Shown here: one piece after another, positions 42,670 through 48,996 of the stretch | Layout: every line of letters begins with the position of its first letter | Position numbering within the stretch: position 1 is the first letter of the stretch | Assembly (NCBI RefSeq): GCF_003289945.1 | Contig: NZ_QMBP01000030.1 | Span: 1-48,996, forward strand | Origin: Mesorhizobium hawassense | GTDB taxonomy: Bacteria > Pseudomonadota > Alphaproteobacteria > Rhizobiales > Rhizobiaceae | DNA length: 48,996 nt | Direction: 5' to 3' | Notes under the pieces: model-generated | Database searches by the model: none | What the model was told of the DNA's origin: nothing | Seen by the model: the letters and a program-made list of their open reading frames with translations, nothing else | Position numbers and translations under genes: made by a program

Positions 42670-43770
42670 GGTTCCCAAGACGCACCGATGCTTTTCGAAC
42701 CTTTGCTTGTCTGCGCCGCCTATCCTTGATGCCAAGTCGGCCAACGTCGCGGCAAACGCGCACGTGTTCGCGGAGCGTATCGAGACAAATGCAGGCGCCT
42801 CGCCCCGAGACATCCCGCACGTCTCCAGTGTGCCCTTAGCATGGCTTCTGCTCGCCCGAGATGATCCGTGAGCGGAACTCAACGGCCGCGCCGGCGCACA
42901 TGGGATTCTCATGCAGTCAAGCTCAAGGGCTCGCAGGTCGGCGTCAGGTCGAAAAGGGGAATCCCTTCTACGCGGCACGCCGTTCGGACCCGTATCGGCA
43001 CCTGCATGGGCTAAATCACGGATCGCCCTCACTACTGGCTTGGGGCTGAACAACGCAATCATTGTATCGCAGCCAAGCCCCTCGAGTTCGGGTGGACAGT
43101 CGGGCCCTTGCCGGATTGGGCGGCACACTATGGCATCAATCATGATGTCATTGGCTGAGATGGCAGAGCGGCGAGGACGGCCGCATCTTAAGTGTATTCA
43201 GTCGGTCCGGCCCGACCCGCGTGGCGGTCGAATGGTCTTGGGCTGATCAAATCCGACGACGCTCGCATTCGCACCCGCCCGGGCGCTGTAGCGCCCCGGC
43301 GCCGGAAACACACAAGTAACACAAGGCAGGAATGCCGCAGAGTTCACCGGCCTGTATCAGCACTCCCGGCCAGTCCGCCATCATCGTCATAGTCAATCTG
43401 AAAATGGCGGCATTGGGGATGGCGGTAGTGGCGGGCCGCAGCGGACCAGCGTCGTCGTGGAGGACGTCCATGTCACCAGCCGGGAAACACAATGGCCAGG
43501 CGGGCGAGGGGGCGCAGCGGCACACGAATGGAGCGGCCCCCTTGCAATTGAAATGTCGAGTTCCGCTACCTCCTGAGGGATCGCAACGATACACGGCTCA
43601 ACCCAATGGGTGCGAAGCGGGCGAATGGTGACGAACCCGGCGATAGTTGACGCAGTCATGATGTTCATCTCCTCATCCCTTGGCCGGCATACATGTTGAG
43701 TGGTACGGGGCGAGGCTCTTCTGGCGGCCCACAGCTGACGGATGTCCGAAACTGGACAAGGGCGGCAAAC
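42670..43770. other. Spacer of about 1.1 kb, one doubtful ORF
   Basis: No recognised gene. ORFs on both strands are of odd composition. The only one with a good ribosome binding site is on the minus strand at 43393-43659 (listed separately). Confidence 0.4.
43393..43659 (-). CDS. Unrecognised small ORF with good ribosome binding site
   Basis: ATG 43659 is preceded by GAGGAG at about 9 bp. The product begins MTASTIAGFVTIRPLRTHWV and continues with EPCIVAIPQEVAELDISIAR, which looks protein-like. After residue 40 the sequence becomes proline- and serine-rich, while a neighbouring frame offers FPAGDMDVLHDDAGPLRPA and IFRLTMTMMADWPG, so a frameshift is possible. No family was recognised. It could be a decayed gene. 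Confidence 0.3.
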   Translation of the reverse strand: MTASTIAGFVTIRPLRTHWVEPCIVAIPQEVAELDISIARGPLHSCAAAPPRPPGHCVSRLVTWTSSTTTLVRCGPPLPPSPMPPFSD

Positions 43771-43771
43771 A

Positions 43772-43787
43772 TGTCGGGTTCAATACA
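43772..43787. promoter_or_regulatory. NifA site of the TlpA-like gene
   Basis: TGTCGGGTTCAATACA fits TGT-N10-ACA and shares TGTCGGGT with the nifH site. It lies about 66 bp upstream of the -24 element. Confidence 0.8.
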
Positions 43788-43852
43788 ACCGGCCGTCTTC
43801 GTCGCATGTTGGGTTTCAAGTGAAATCACCCATCGCTGCACGCTGAGCACAC

Positions 43853-43868
43853 TGGCACAGCGTTTGCG
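43853..43868 (+). promoter_or_regulatory. Sigma-54 promoter of the TlpA-like gene
   Basis: TGGCACAGCGTTTGCG has perfect TGGCAC and TTGC elements with GG-N10-GC spacing. The downstream leader contains five 15-bp repeats. Confidence 0.85.
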
Positions 43869-43874
43869 ACTGGA

Positions 43875-43949
43875 GATTCGGCAGGACTGGATTCGGCAAG
43901 ACTGGATTCGGCAAGACTGGATGCGGCAACACTGGATGCGGCAAGACTG
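43875..43949 (+). repeat. Five 15-bp tandem repeats in the leader
   Basis: The units are GATTCGGCAGGACTG, GATTCGGCAAGACTG twice, GATGCGGCAACACTG and GATGCGGCAAGACTG. They begin 6 bp after the sigma-54 promoter. The last two units encode a nine-codon frame MRQHWMRQD with its own ATG (43921) and stop (43948-43950). The GATGCGGCAA core is shared with the hmuS leader. Confidence 0.9.
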
Positions 43950-44082
43950 AGCAAACGCTCAAGGCGCTCGGACGCGAGATGAGGGATGCTCGCCTTCCTT
44001 GAACCCGTGTGCCCCTCGCTTAGAGGGAAACAAGCTCGCGCGCAAAGTCGCGCAACCTTTGACAATAGCCTTGGAGAGCAAC

Positions 44083-45309
44083 ATGGCATTGCAGATGGAA
44101 TCACAGGCTCCCCCGGTCAAGGTCGAGATCTGGCTGCGTGGCGAGCCACTTGCAAGTTTCCGGCCCGGGAAAGTGTACGTCGTCGTGTTTTGGGCGACTT
44201 GGTGCCGACCGTGTGCGGCGACGGCACCCCAACTGGTGCAACTGCAGGAGAAATACAAGGACGCCGGACTCGAGGTCGTCGGAGTGGTGGCCGATGAAGA
44301 CGCTTCCTCGCCCGTTGAGGCCCGAGCCAAGTTGGGCGCGTGGTTGGCCGAAAAGTGCCCGGATCTGAACTATCGGATCGCGTTCGACCCTGCAGGCGAA
44401 ATGAACAAGCTTTGGAGGGAGCCCAGCTTTTCGGTCGGAATTCCGACCTCGTTCGTGGTCGACCGGGACGGCCATATCGCCTTTATCGGTCATCCGAGGC
44501 AACTCGACGAGGTTTTGCCGAAAGTGCTGAACGGTAGTTGGCGCACCAGCGATGAGGCGAAAGCCGCCGACACGGCGCGGATCGCCAGAAATGGCGCAAT
44601 AGCGCGTGAACAGGCGTTGAAGAAGCCGATCAATGACAAATTCTGGGCGGCGATGAAGATAGAGGATTGGAAGACGGCGCTCTCGACGATCGAAGAGGGC
44701 ATCGCGTTGGTGCCGGACGATATCAATTTCCGCCTGGCTCATGTTCATCTGTTACTTCACAAAATGCACGACATGCAAAAAGGCATGCCCGTCATGCGCC
44801 AGTTGGTTCACGACGCAATCGACAGAAACTCAGAGAACTGGATGCTTGCAGCGCTAGGCCAACTCTTCGGTCCGGCACACGATCATTCGCACTTTCCATC
44901 TGCTGAGCGCTTCGCGATGGGCAAAAAGCTGTCCGAACACATCCTGGCACTCAACCCCGCGCAAGGCGACGGCCCTAAGTTCCGGTCCTATCCGGCGGTC
45001 GCTAGGTACTATTACGACAGCGGCAATAAGGATCGCGCGATCGAGTTGCTTAGGTTGGCACTGAAGTCGCTTGACAGTTTGGAGCTTACTCCGGACGCCC
45101 TGAAACAGCACCTTCTATCGGATTTGCTGCAGGCCCTAGCCAGCTACAAGGGTGGGAGGGCCGTTACAGCGCTCTCTACGCGGCTCCGCAAGACATTTTC
45201 GCGACGGCACCAAAGCGCGATCGGCCTGGGAAAATACATAAAAAGGGGCGTCAATCTGAATGTTTACTGGCCAATTGGTCCATTTCCCTGGCGTGACCGC
45301 AGTAAGTAG
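44083..45309 (+). CDS. TlpA-like thioredoxin with TPR-like C-terminal region
   Basis: From ATG 44083 (GGAG, 7-bp spacing) the product has 408 residues and no signal peptide. An N-terminal thioredoxin-like domain carries VVFWATWCRPCAATAPQL, with the WCxxC active site, and GIPTSFVVDRDGHIAF (cis-Pro region). The rest is helical and repetitive (WKTALSTIEEGIALVPDDIN; YYYDSGNKDRAIELLRLAL), like tetratricopeptide repeats. The last 30 residues are Arg-rich and may reflect a late frame change. It is NifA/sigma-54 controlled by sequence. A redox role in bacteroids is likely, perhaps in the cytoplasm; the partner is unknown. Confidence 0.85.
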   Translation: MALQMESQAPPVKVEIWLRGEPLASFRPGKVYVVVFWATWCRPCAATAPQLVQLQEKYKDAGLEVVGVVADEDASSPVEARAKLGAWLAEKCPDLNYRIAFDPAGEMNKLWREPSFSVGIPTSFVVDRDGHIAFIGHPRQLDEVLPKVLNGSWRTSDEAKAADTARIARNGAIAREQALKKPINDKFWAAMKIEDWKTALSTIEEGIALVPDDINFRLAHVHLLLHKMHDMQKGMPVMRQLVHDAIDRNSENWMLAALGQLFGPAHDHSHFPSAERFAMGKKLSEHILALNPAQGDGPKFRSYPAVARYYYDSGNKDRAIELLRLALKSLDSLELTPDALKQHLLSDLLQALASYKGGRAVTALSTRLRKTFSRRHQSAIGLGKYIKRGVNLNVYWPIGPFPWRDRSK

Positions 45310-45439
45310 GCGCCATGCAGCACCGGGTGGATCGTTTGCGGCAGGTTCAAAGCTCGAATTTTTGCCATGCCCCGCGGCCGCGCAGGAGCGCAAGGGATGT
45401 TGGACACGAATTCTCGCCGTGGTGGGAGGCCTTGCGGTC

Positions 45440-45572
45440 GAAGACGCGTCCAAGGCTGGTCACCGCGACATCAATTGCTTGGAATTGCCCCCTCCGAGCC
45501 GGGCATCGGCGGCGAACGTGTGCCCGAGCAAGGCGTTGCCGAAAAAAGAAATTCGAGGAAGAGGCCTGAACT
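45440..45572 (+). pseudogene. Relic of the nifX 3' end
   Basis: Directly before the second DUF269 gene lies GCGTTGCCGAAAAAAGAAAT, with an upstream CCCCCTCCGAGCCGGG stretch. This mirrors the end of nifX (GGCGTTGCCGAAAAGAAACC after CCTCCGCCCTGGCTGC). In one frame it reads VPEQGVAEKR, close to VLGQAGVAEKK of NifX. It indicates that a nifX-DUF269 segment was duplicated and nifX was then lost. Confidence 0.6.
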
Positions 45573-45581
45573 GGGGAGAAT

Positions 45582-46058
45582 ATGAAATTGCCCGAAGCCG
45601 CGACCTTCGCTGCTATCAACGAGGACGAGGCGGCCCTTAACACCCCCTTCGTCAAATGCCTCGTGCGGCTGATCCGTGCTGAGGAGTCCTACTGCTTATG
45701 GGAGGGCAAATCGGATGCAGCGCTGCTGGCCGGCTTCATCGTCACCGGAAAAACGCGCCGCGCGATCCCTGGCATGGGTTATCCCGATCCCCACGCGCTG
45801 TGGAGGCTTGACATGTTTTACAGCGCCATCGGGCTTGCGATCGCGGAGCGTTTCCGCCTGGTGACATCGCCAATTGTGGAGGCCAAATCCGTGAGGCCTC
45901 TGGGCGCGGGCTGTTCGATGCCAGGCGTTGGGTCGTTCTGTCCGGACATCCACCGGTTCGGCTTCGAGACGTTCCGACAACTCGCGGAGGCCGGTACGAA
46001 ACTGGTCGACGATGCGACCGCAGACACCGAAGTCAGTCCCGACGTCGCGCTGGTGTGA
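45582..46058 (+). CDS. NifX-associated protein (DUF269), copy 2
   Basis: A 158-residue paralog of the protein at 40417. Shared segments include TPFVKCLVRLIRA, WEGKSDAALLAGFIVT, LWRLDMFYSAIGLAIAE and DIHRFGFETFRQLAEAGTKLV. The region around residues 105-120 (PLGAGCSMPGVGSFCPD) departs from copy 1 and is shorter, so the fold there may be changed. It is followed closely by the CCE_0567-like and fdxB genes, its usual neighbours in nif clusters. Confidence 0.9.
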   Translation: MKLPEAATFAAINEDEAALNTPFVKCLVRLIRAEESYCLWEGKSDAALLAGFIVTGKTRRAIPGMGYPDPHALWRLDMFYSAIGLAIAERFRLVTSPIVEAKSVRPLGAGCSMPGVGSFCPDIHRFGFETFRQLAEAGTKLVDDATADTEVSPDVALV

Positions 46059-46084
46059 TGGAAGCCCTATTCGAGGAAGGATTA

Positions 46085-46288
46085 ATGTCAAACCATGAGG
46101 AATTGCGGAAGAAGGTCCGCAAGCTGCAGTCACGTGCGGGAACCGCGAAGATGGAGTTGCACGACCTTGCCGAAGACCTCCCGGTCAACTGGACCGAGAT
46201 CAAGGTGATTGCCGAGAGAACGTTCACCGTTTTTGCCGAGTGGGACGCTGCCAAAAGAGATCTCGCTGCATCGGAGAATGCGCGATGA
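46085..46288 (+). CDS. CCE_0567-like small nif-linked metalloprotein
   Basis: The ATG at 46085 follows GAGGAAGGA. The 67-residue product (SNHEELRKKVRKLQSRAGTA, KMELHDLAEDLPVNWTEI) is a helical hairpin typical of the CCE_0567/DUF683 family, which occurs between the NifX-associated gene and fdxB in many diazotrophs. Function is unknown, though metal binding was reported for a cyanobacterial member. The stop overlaps the fdxB start (ATGA). Confidence 0.88.
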   Translation: MSNHEELRKKVRKLQSRAGTAKMELHDLAEDLPVNWTEIKVIAERTFTVFAEWDAAKRDLAASENAR

Positions 46289-46605
46289 CGAGCGCATTCG
46301 CCACCCGCGACGGCTCCAAATGGATGCCGCAATATCTCACCGCTATCGATGGCACGACCTGCATCGGCTGCGGACGCTGCTTTAAGGTTTGCTCGCGCGA
46401 CGTCATGCACCTTTACGGCGTCGATGACGCAGGCGAAATCCTCGGCCCCTGCAATGACGACGACGACGACGACTTCGATGGCGAGCTCAATCGCATGATC
46501 ATGGTCGTCGACCATGAAGGCCGCTGCGTCGGCTGCGGAGCCTGCGCCCGCGTCTGCCCGAAGAACTGCCAGACACATGTTGCCGCCGACAAGATCACTG
46601 CATGA
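46285..46605 (+). CDS. fdxB: Ferredoxin III, nif-specific (FdxB)
   Basis: A 106-residue ferredoxin with two cluster motifs, CIGCGRCFKVCSRDV and CVGCGACARVCPKNC, separated by an acidic insert NDDDDDDFDGE. The layout fits nif-specific ferredoxin III. It overlaps the preceding gene by four bases and is likely to serve electron supply or cluster assembly for nitrogenase. No lesion is seen. Confidence 0.95.
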   Translation: MTSAFATRDGSKWMPQYLTAIDGTTCIGCGRCFKVCSRDVMHLYGVDDAGEILGPCNDDDDDDFDGELNRMIMVVDHEGRCVGCGACARVCPKNCQTHVAADKITA

Positions 46606-46632
46606 CGTGGCGAGAAAACCAGGAGAACGGCG

Positions 46633-46953
46633 TTGTCCTTCAGAATCTTTTTTCGCGCTTTTTGGGTAATCCTGTGCACCAACGCTTTGGCTGTCTATTT
46701 TGCTTCTCATTCCATTCGCACGGTCGTCGTCGCAACGCTGGCTTGTTCGCTGCTACTCCAGATAGCCTATTTCGCAAGCGTGCTCTTTCTGATCTGGCGC
46801 TCTGGCCACGGCAGCAGACCCAGCCGAATTGCTGAGCCTCACAAGTTGCAACAGATTGGACATCAGCTGTTAGACGATGATGAGGTGCGGAGGATTGAAC
46901 CTTTAGAGGTGCTCCAGTTCGTTCCAATCGGCGGAGTGTCGCCGTTCCGTTGA
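46633..46953 (+). CDS. syrA-like: SyrA/ExoX-like small membrane protein, TTG start
   Basis: A TTG at 46633 with a strong AGGAG site 7 bp upstream gives a 106-residue product. It starts MSFRIFFRAFWVILCTNALA and has two membrane segments: one around residues 5-25, the second around 30-55 (VVVATLACSLLLQIAYFASV), followed by LFLIWRSG. This matches the exopolysaccharide-production repressor family, with SyrA as the symbiotic member. Such proteins alter exopolysaccharide synthesis through the inner membrane. The soluble C-terminus is longer than in SyrA as I recall it. It directly follows fdxB and is probably co-transcribed. Confidence 0.78.
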   Translation: MSFRIFFRAFWVILCTNALAVYFASHSIRTVVVATLACSLLLQIAYFASVLFLIWRSGHGSRPSRIAEPHKLQQIGHQLLDDDEVRRIEPLEVLQFVPIGGVSPFR

Positions 46954-47014
46954 GGCATGGTGAAAGGATCTGAGCTTAAGTCCGTGCCGCTTTGGATCGA
47001 TCACGAAGATTGGG

Positions 47015-47030
47015 CGGATCGCACGTTGCA
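47015..47030 (+). promoter_or_regulatory. Possible sigma-54 promoter of acdS (weak)
   Basis: CGGATCGCACGTTGCA keeps GG-N10-GC spacing and a perfect -12 TTGCA, but the -24 is poor. It lies about 250 bp upstream of acdS. No TGT-N10-ACA site was found nearby. Known NifA dependence of acdS in Mesorhizobium supports looking here. Confidence 0.4.
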
Positions 47031-47282
47031 TATTATACTTGAAATGGTCCGATGCGGTCGCTCCGATGCCGGGAGATGCAGGGGCCCGGCGCGAAGCCAT
47101 TGGCAGTCAAACGCGGTACGCCGGCGTGTCAATGGGTGGTCGTGATAGCAAATGACGCGCTGGAGCTGATGACGAAGCTCTCCTGAGAGGTCGGACGGCA
47201 CAGTTGACCTCACGCCAAACACACTCCCTAAAAATGAAGTGCATGGCTGGGCTCAGCCCGTTCACGCATCGCTGGAAAGAAC

Positions 47283-48296
47283 ATGCTGAAAAAGTTCGAA
47301 CACTATCCGCTCACCTTTGGACCGACGCCGATCGAGAAGCTCGACCGGCTCAGCGCGCATCTGGGGGGAAATGTGGAAATCTACGCCAAACGCGAGGACT
47401 GCAACTCTGGTCTCGCCTTCGGCGGAAACAAGCTTCGTAAGCTCGAATACATCATTCCTGACGCCATCGCGTCGGATGCCGACACCCTAGTCACAGTCGG
47501 CGGCGTGCAGTCTAACCACACTCGGATGGTTGCCGCGGTCGCCGCCAAGATCGGCATGAAATGCCTTTTGGTTCAAGAGAGTTGGGTTCCTTACGAGGAT
47601 TTCGTCTACGACCGGGTCGGCAACATTTTGTTGAGCCGCATCATGGGAGCAGAGGTGCGCCTGGTCGATGGAGGCTTTGACATCGGCATCCGCCGCAGTT
47701 GGGAAAAGGCGCTCTACGAGGTCAAGGCAAGGGGCGGCACCCCCTATGCGATACCAGCTGGCGCGTCCGTTCACCCGTATGGTGGTCTCGGCTACGTGGG
47801 GTTCGCAGAGGAGTTGCGCGCTCAGGAGAAACAGCTTGGGTTTGCATTTGACTTCATCGTCGTTTGCACGGTCACGGGCTCGACGCATGCCGGCATGCTC
47901 GTCGGATTTGCCAATGACGGTCAACATCGCAACGTCATTGGTATCGATGCCTCCGCCACTCCCTTGCAAACCAAGGCGCAAGTGCTGGATATTGCCCAAC
48001 ATACAGCGGAGCTCGTCGATCTTGGAATGGAACTGGTCGAGGACGATGTGGTGTTGCTCGAGGAGTACGCTTACCCATGTTATGGCATACCGTCCCCGGA
48101 AACCAACGATGCCATCCGGCTGTGCGCGCGACTCGAAGGTATGATCATCGATCCCGTTTACGAAGGCAAATCGATGCAAGGAATGATCGACTTGGTCCAG
48201 AAAGGCTTTTTTGCCATGGGATCTAGGGTTCTTTTCACGCATCTCGGCGGTGCGCCGGCGATCAACGGCTACGGTTACACCTTTCGAAACGGCTGA
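47283..48296 (+). CDS. acdS: 1-aminocyclopropane-1-carboxylate deaminase
   Basis: AcdS is a PLP enzyme that splits ACC, the ethylene precursor, into alpha-ketobutyrate and ammonia, lowering ethylene in the host nodule. The 337-residue product has FGPTPIEKLDRLSAHLGG, the PLP-Lys region GLAFGGNKLRKLEYI, GGVQSNHTRMVAAVAAKIG and PAGASVHPYGGLGYVGFA, and ends FTHLGGAPAINGYGYTFRNG. Family length is normal (about 337-338). In Mesorhizobium loti acdS lies on the symbiosis island and is controlled by NifA. The start at ATG 47283 has no strong ribosome binding site. Confidence 0.96.
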   Translation: MLKKFEHYPLTFGPTPIEKLDRLSAHLGGNVEIYAKREDCNSGLAFGGNKLRKLEYIIPDAIASDADTLVTVGGVQSNHTRMVAAVAAKIGMKCLLVQESWVPYEDFVYDRVGNILLSRIMGAEVRLVDGGFDIGIRRSWEKALYEVKARGGTPYAIPAGASVHPYGGLGYVGFAEELRAQEKQLGFAFDFIVVCTVTGSTHAGMLVGFANDGQHRNVIGIDASATPLQTKAQVLDIAQHTAELVDLGMELVEDDVVLLEEYAYPCYGIPSPETNDAIRLCARLEGMIIDPVYEGKSMQGMIDLVQKGFFAMGSRVLFTHLGGAPAINGYGYTFRNG

Positions 48297-48299
48297 CCG

Positions 48300-48560
48300 T
48301 ACGAGGCCCCGTCAGCAGCGACCCGGCGGGAGTCAACACGACAGCTGCCGTCCGTGTAGAACTTGTCGCATTCCATTCAGGGAAAAGATCGCACCATCAA
48401 AGCCGGGAACCAAACACCCAGGGCGTGCGTGAAAGCGATCTGTTCTCCGGGTTTCCATCGCCTAAGTGCGGGTGGATGATCGCGCGGCTCAATGCCATGT
48501 GAGAAATCCGGCGCCGGCCGGTGCTGGAGAGTTCGCCGCGTGGGCGATCTCCAGAGAGAG
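48300..48560. other. Spacer after acdS, no gene recognised
   Basis: Only short ORFs without ribosome binding sites are present. No hairpin terminator with a T-run was seen after acdS. Confidence 0.35.
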
Positions 48561-48567
48561 CCATCGC

Positions 48568-48705
48568 ATGGAATTCGACGGACGGCCTTATCTTTTCGAT
48601 CGCGTTCGAAGAGAGTTTCCAGCCGGCGTGACCGGCTGGGAGAAAGATCACATGCTCGATATGACCATGCTCGGCCGGATCAGCGATAGCGCGCTAATGA
48701 GTGCG
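48568..48705 (+). pseudogene. Truncated ORF next to IS21 end (unknown family)
   Basis: ATG 48568 with GAGAGAG upstream begins MEFDGRPYLFDRVRREFPAG and VTGWEKDHMLDMTMLGRISD, a composition that looks like real protein. The reading then runs into the repeats of the IS21-type end and stops at 48744. It may be a gene cut by the insertion; no family was recognised. Confidence 0.35.
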
Positions 48706-48707
48706 CG

Positions 48708-48752
48708 GCGACAACTACGGTGGCCGGTTCAGCGACAACTATGATGGCCGGT
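48708..48752 (+). repeat. Direct repeats at the IS21-type element end
   Basis: GCGACAACTACGGTGGCCGG (48708) and GCGACAACTATGATGGCCGG (48732) are near-identical 21-bp copies with a 24-bp period. A weaker copy, TCGGCCGGATCAGCGATAGC, lies just before. Repeated transposase-binding sites at the ends are typical of IS21 elements. Confidence 0.7.
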
Positions 48753-48913
48753 GGGGTCGCCCGTCGGGCCCGGTCGCAGGGAGGGGCGGAGCCCCGACCG
48801 GAGAGCGGGTCTGACGGGCGGGCGCGACAGAAGCCCCTTGCGAGGGGATCTGATCGGGGCGCGTGGAGTGGTGGTATCTGAACACCTATCGAACATAGCA
48901 GCGATAGGTACCG

Positions 48914-48996
48914 ATGCCTGGCCTCCACATCACCGATCAACAGGTACATCGTTACATGTCTCAGCGTCGTCACCATCCCCAGGCCGTTGCGGCCGC
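48914..48996 (+). CDS. istA: IS21 family transposase IstA (3' part outside window)
   Basis: The ATG at 48914 opens MPGLHITDQQVHRYMSQRRH and continues HPQAVAAA to the window end. This matches the N-terminus of IS21-family IstA proteins of the IS408/IS1162 type (MPGxHxTDxQxRxYM). The rest of the gene and istB lie outside the window. Direct repeats 160-200 bp upstream mark the element end. Confidence 0.75.
   Translation, partial: MPGLHITDQQVHRYMSQRRHHPQAVAA

Noticed and set aside
42565..43143. 192-residue minus-strand ORF
   Set aside because: Overlaps the end of the stress-protein gene, has Arg/Ala-rich composition and no recognisable motif.
43875..43949. Tandem repeats as a CRISPR array
   Set aside because: Units are 15 bp and directly adjacent with no spacers; no cas genes are present.

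Overview
The window is a symbiotic nitrogen-fixation region from a rhizobium, most likely a Mesorhizobium symbiosis island. It holds an almost complete nif/fix set, a symbiotic rpoN and prxS, acdS (ACC deaminase) downstream of the nif genes, SyrA/SyrB-like genes, and insertion sequences of at least six families in various states of decay. The genus call is an inference from gene content and order.

Layout. 1-1000: SyrB-like gene and an IS66 remnant. 1069-4323 (minus): nifB-fdxN-nifZ-nifT and a SIR2-like gene. 4540-13148 (minus): iscN-nifS-nifV(decayed)-nifW and fixABCX-nifA. 13765-14826 (plus): a HmuS-type hemin-degradation gene, read divergently from iscN. 15-22.7 kb: accessory stretch with a broken IS630, an IS91 transposase plus tyrosine recombinase, a small DUF6074-like gene, an eipB-like periplasmic gene and an IS5 element. 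23.2-27.5 kb (plus): cytochrome P450, ferredoxin, SnoaL-like and double-SDR genes. 28.5-31.2 kb (minus): irr-like, prxS, rpoN. 32.7-42.7 kb (plus): nifHDKENX, a DUF269 gene, an atypical response regulator and a universal stress protein. 44-48.3 kb (plus): a TlpA-like thioredoxin, a second DUF269 gene, a CCE_0567-like gene, fdxB, a syrA-like gene and acdS. The window ends inside an IS21-family transposase gene.

Regulation ties the region together. By eye I find -24/-12 sigma-54 promoters (GG-N10-GC or GG-N10-GA) before nifB, fixA, iscN, hmuS, the P450 operon, the irr-like/prxS/rpoN operon, nifH and the TlpA-like gene. All but the irr-like operon have a perfect NifA site (TGT-N10-ACA) upstream; iscN and hmuS share one. 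The region therefore encodes its own activator (NifA, with the oxygen-sensing Cys pattern), its own sigma factor (RpoN) and the targets.

Most notable: a nifV carrying both an internal deletion that removes the metal-binding His motif and a 3' frameshift; a duplicated nifH promoter and first six nifH codons placed before a heme-degradation gene; 15-bp leader repeats sharing GATGCGGCAA just downstream of two different NifA promoters; a near-identical inverted copy of the nifH NifA site driving an uncharacterised P450 operon; an Irr-like regulator inside the prxS-rpoN operon; and several local duplications (nifX 3' end with DUF269, rpoN 3' end). No rRNA, tRNA or CRISPR array was seen. All motif and family calls were made by eye; no database search or alignment was run.
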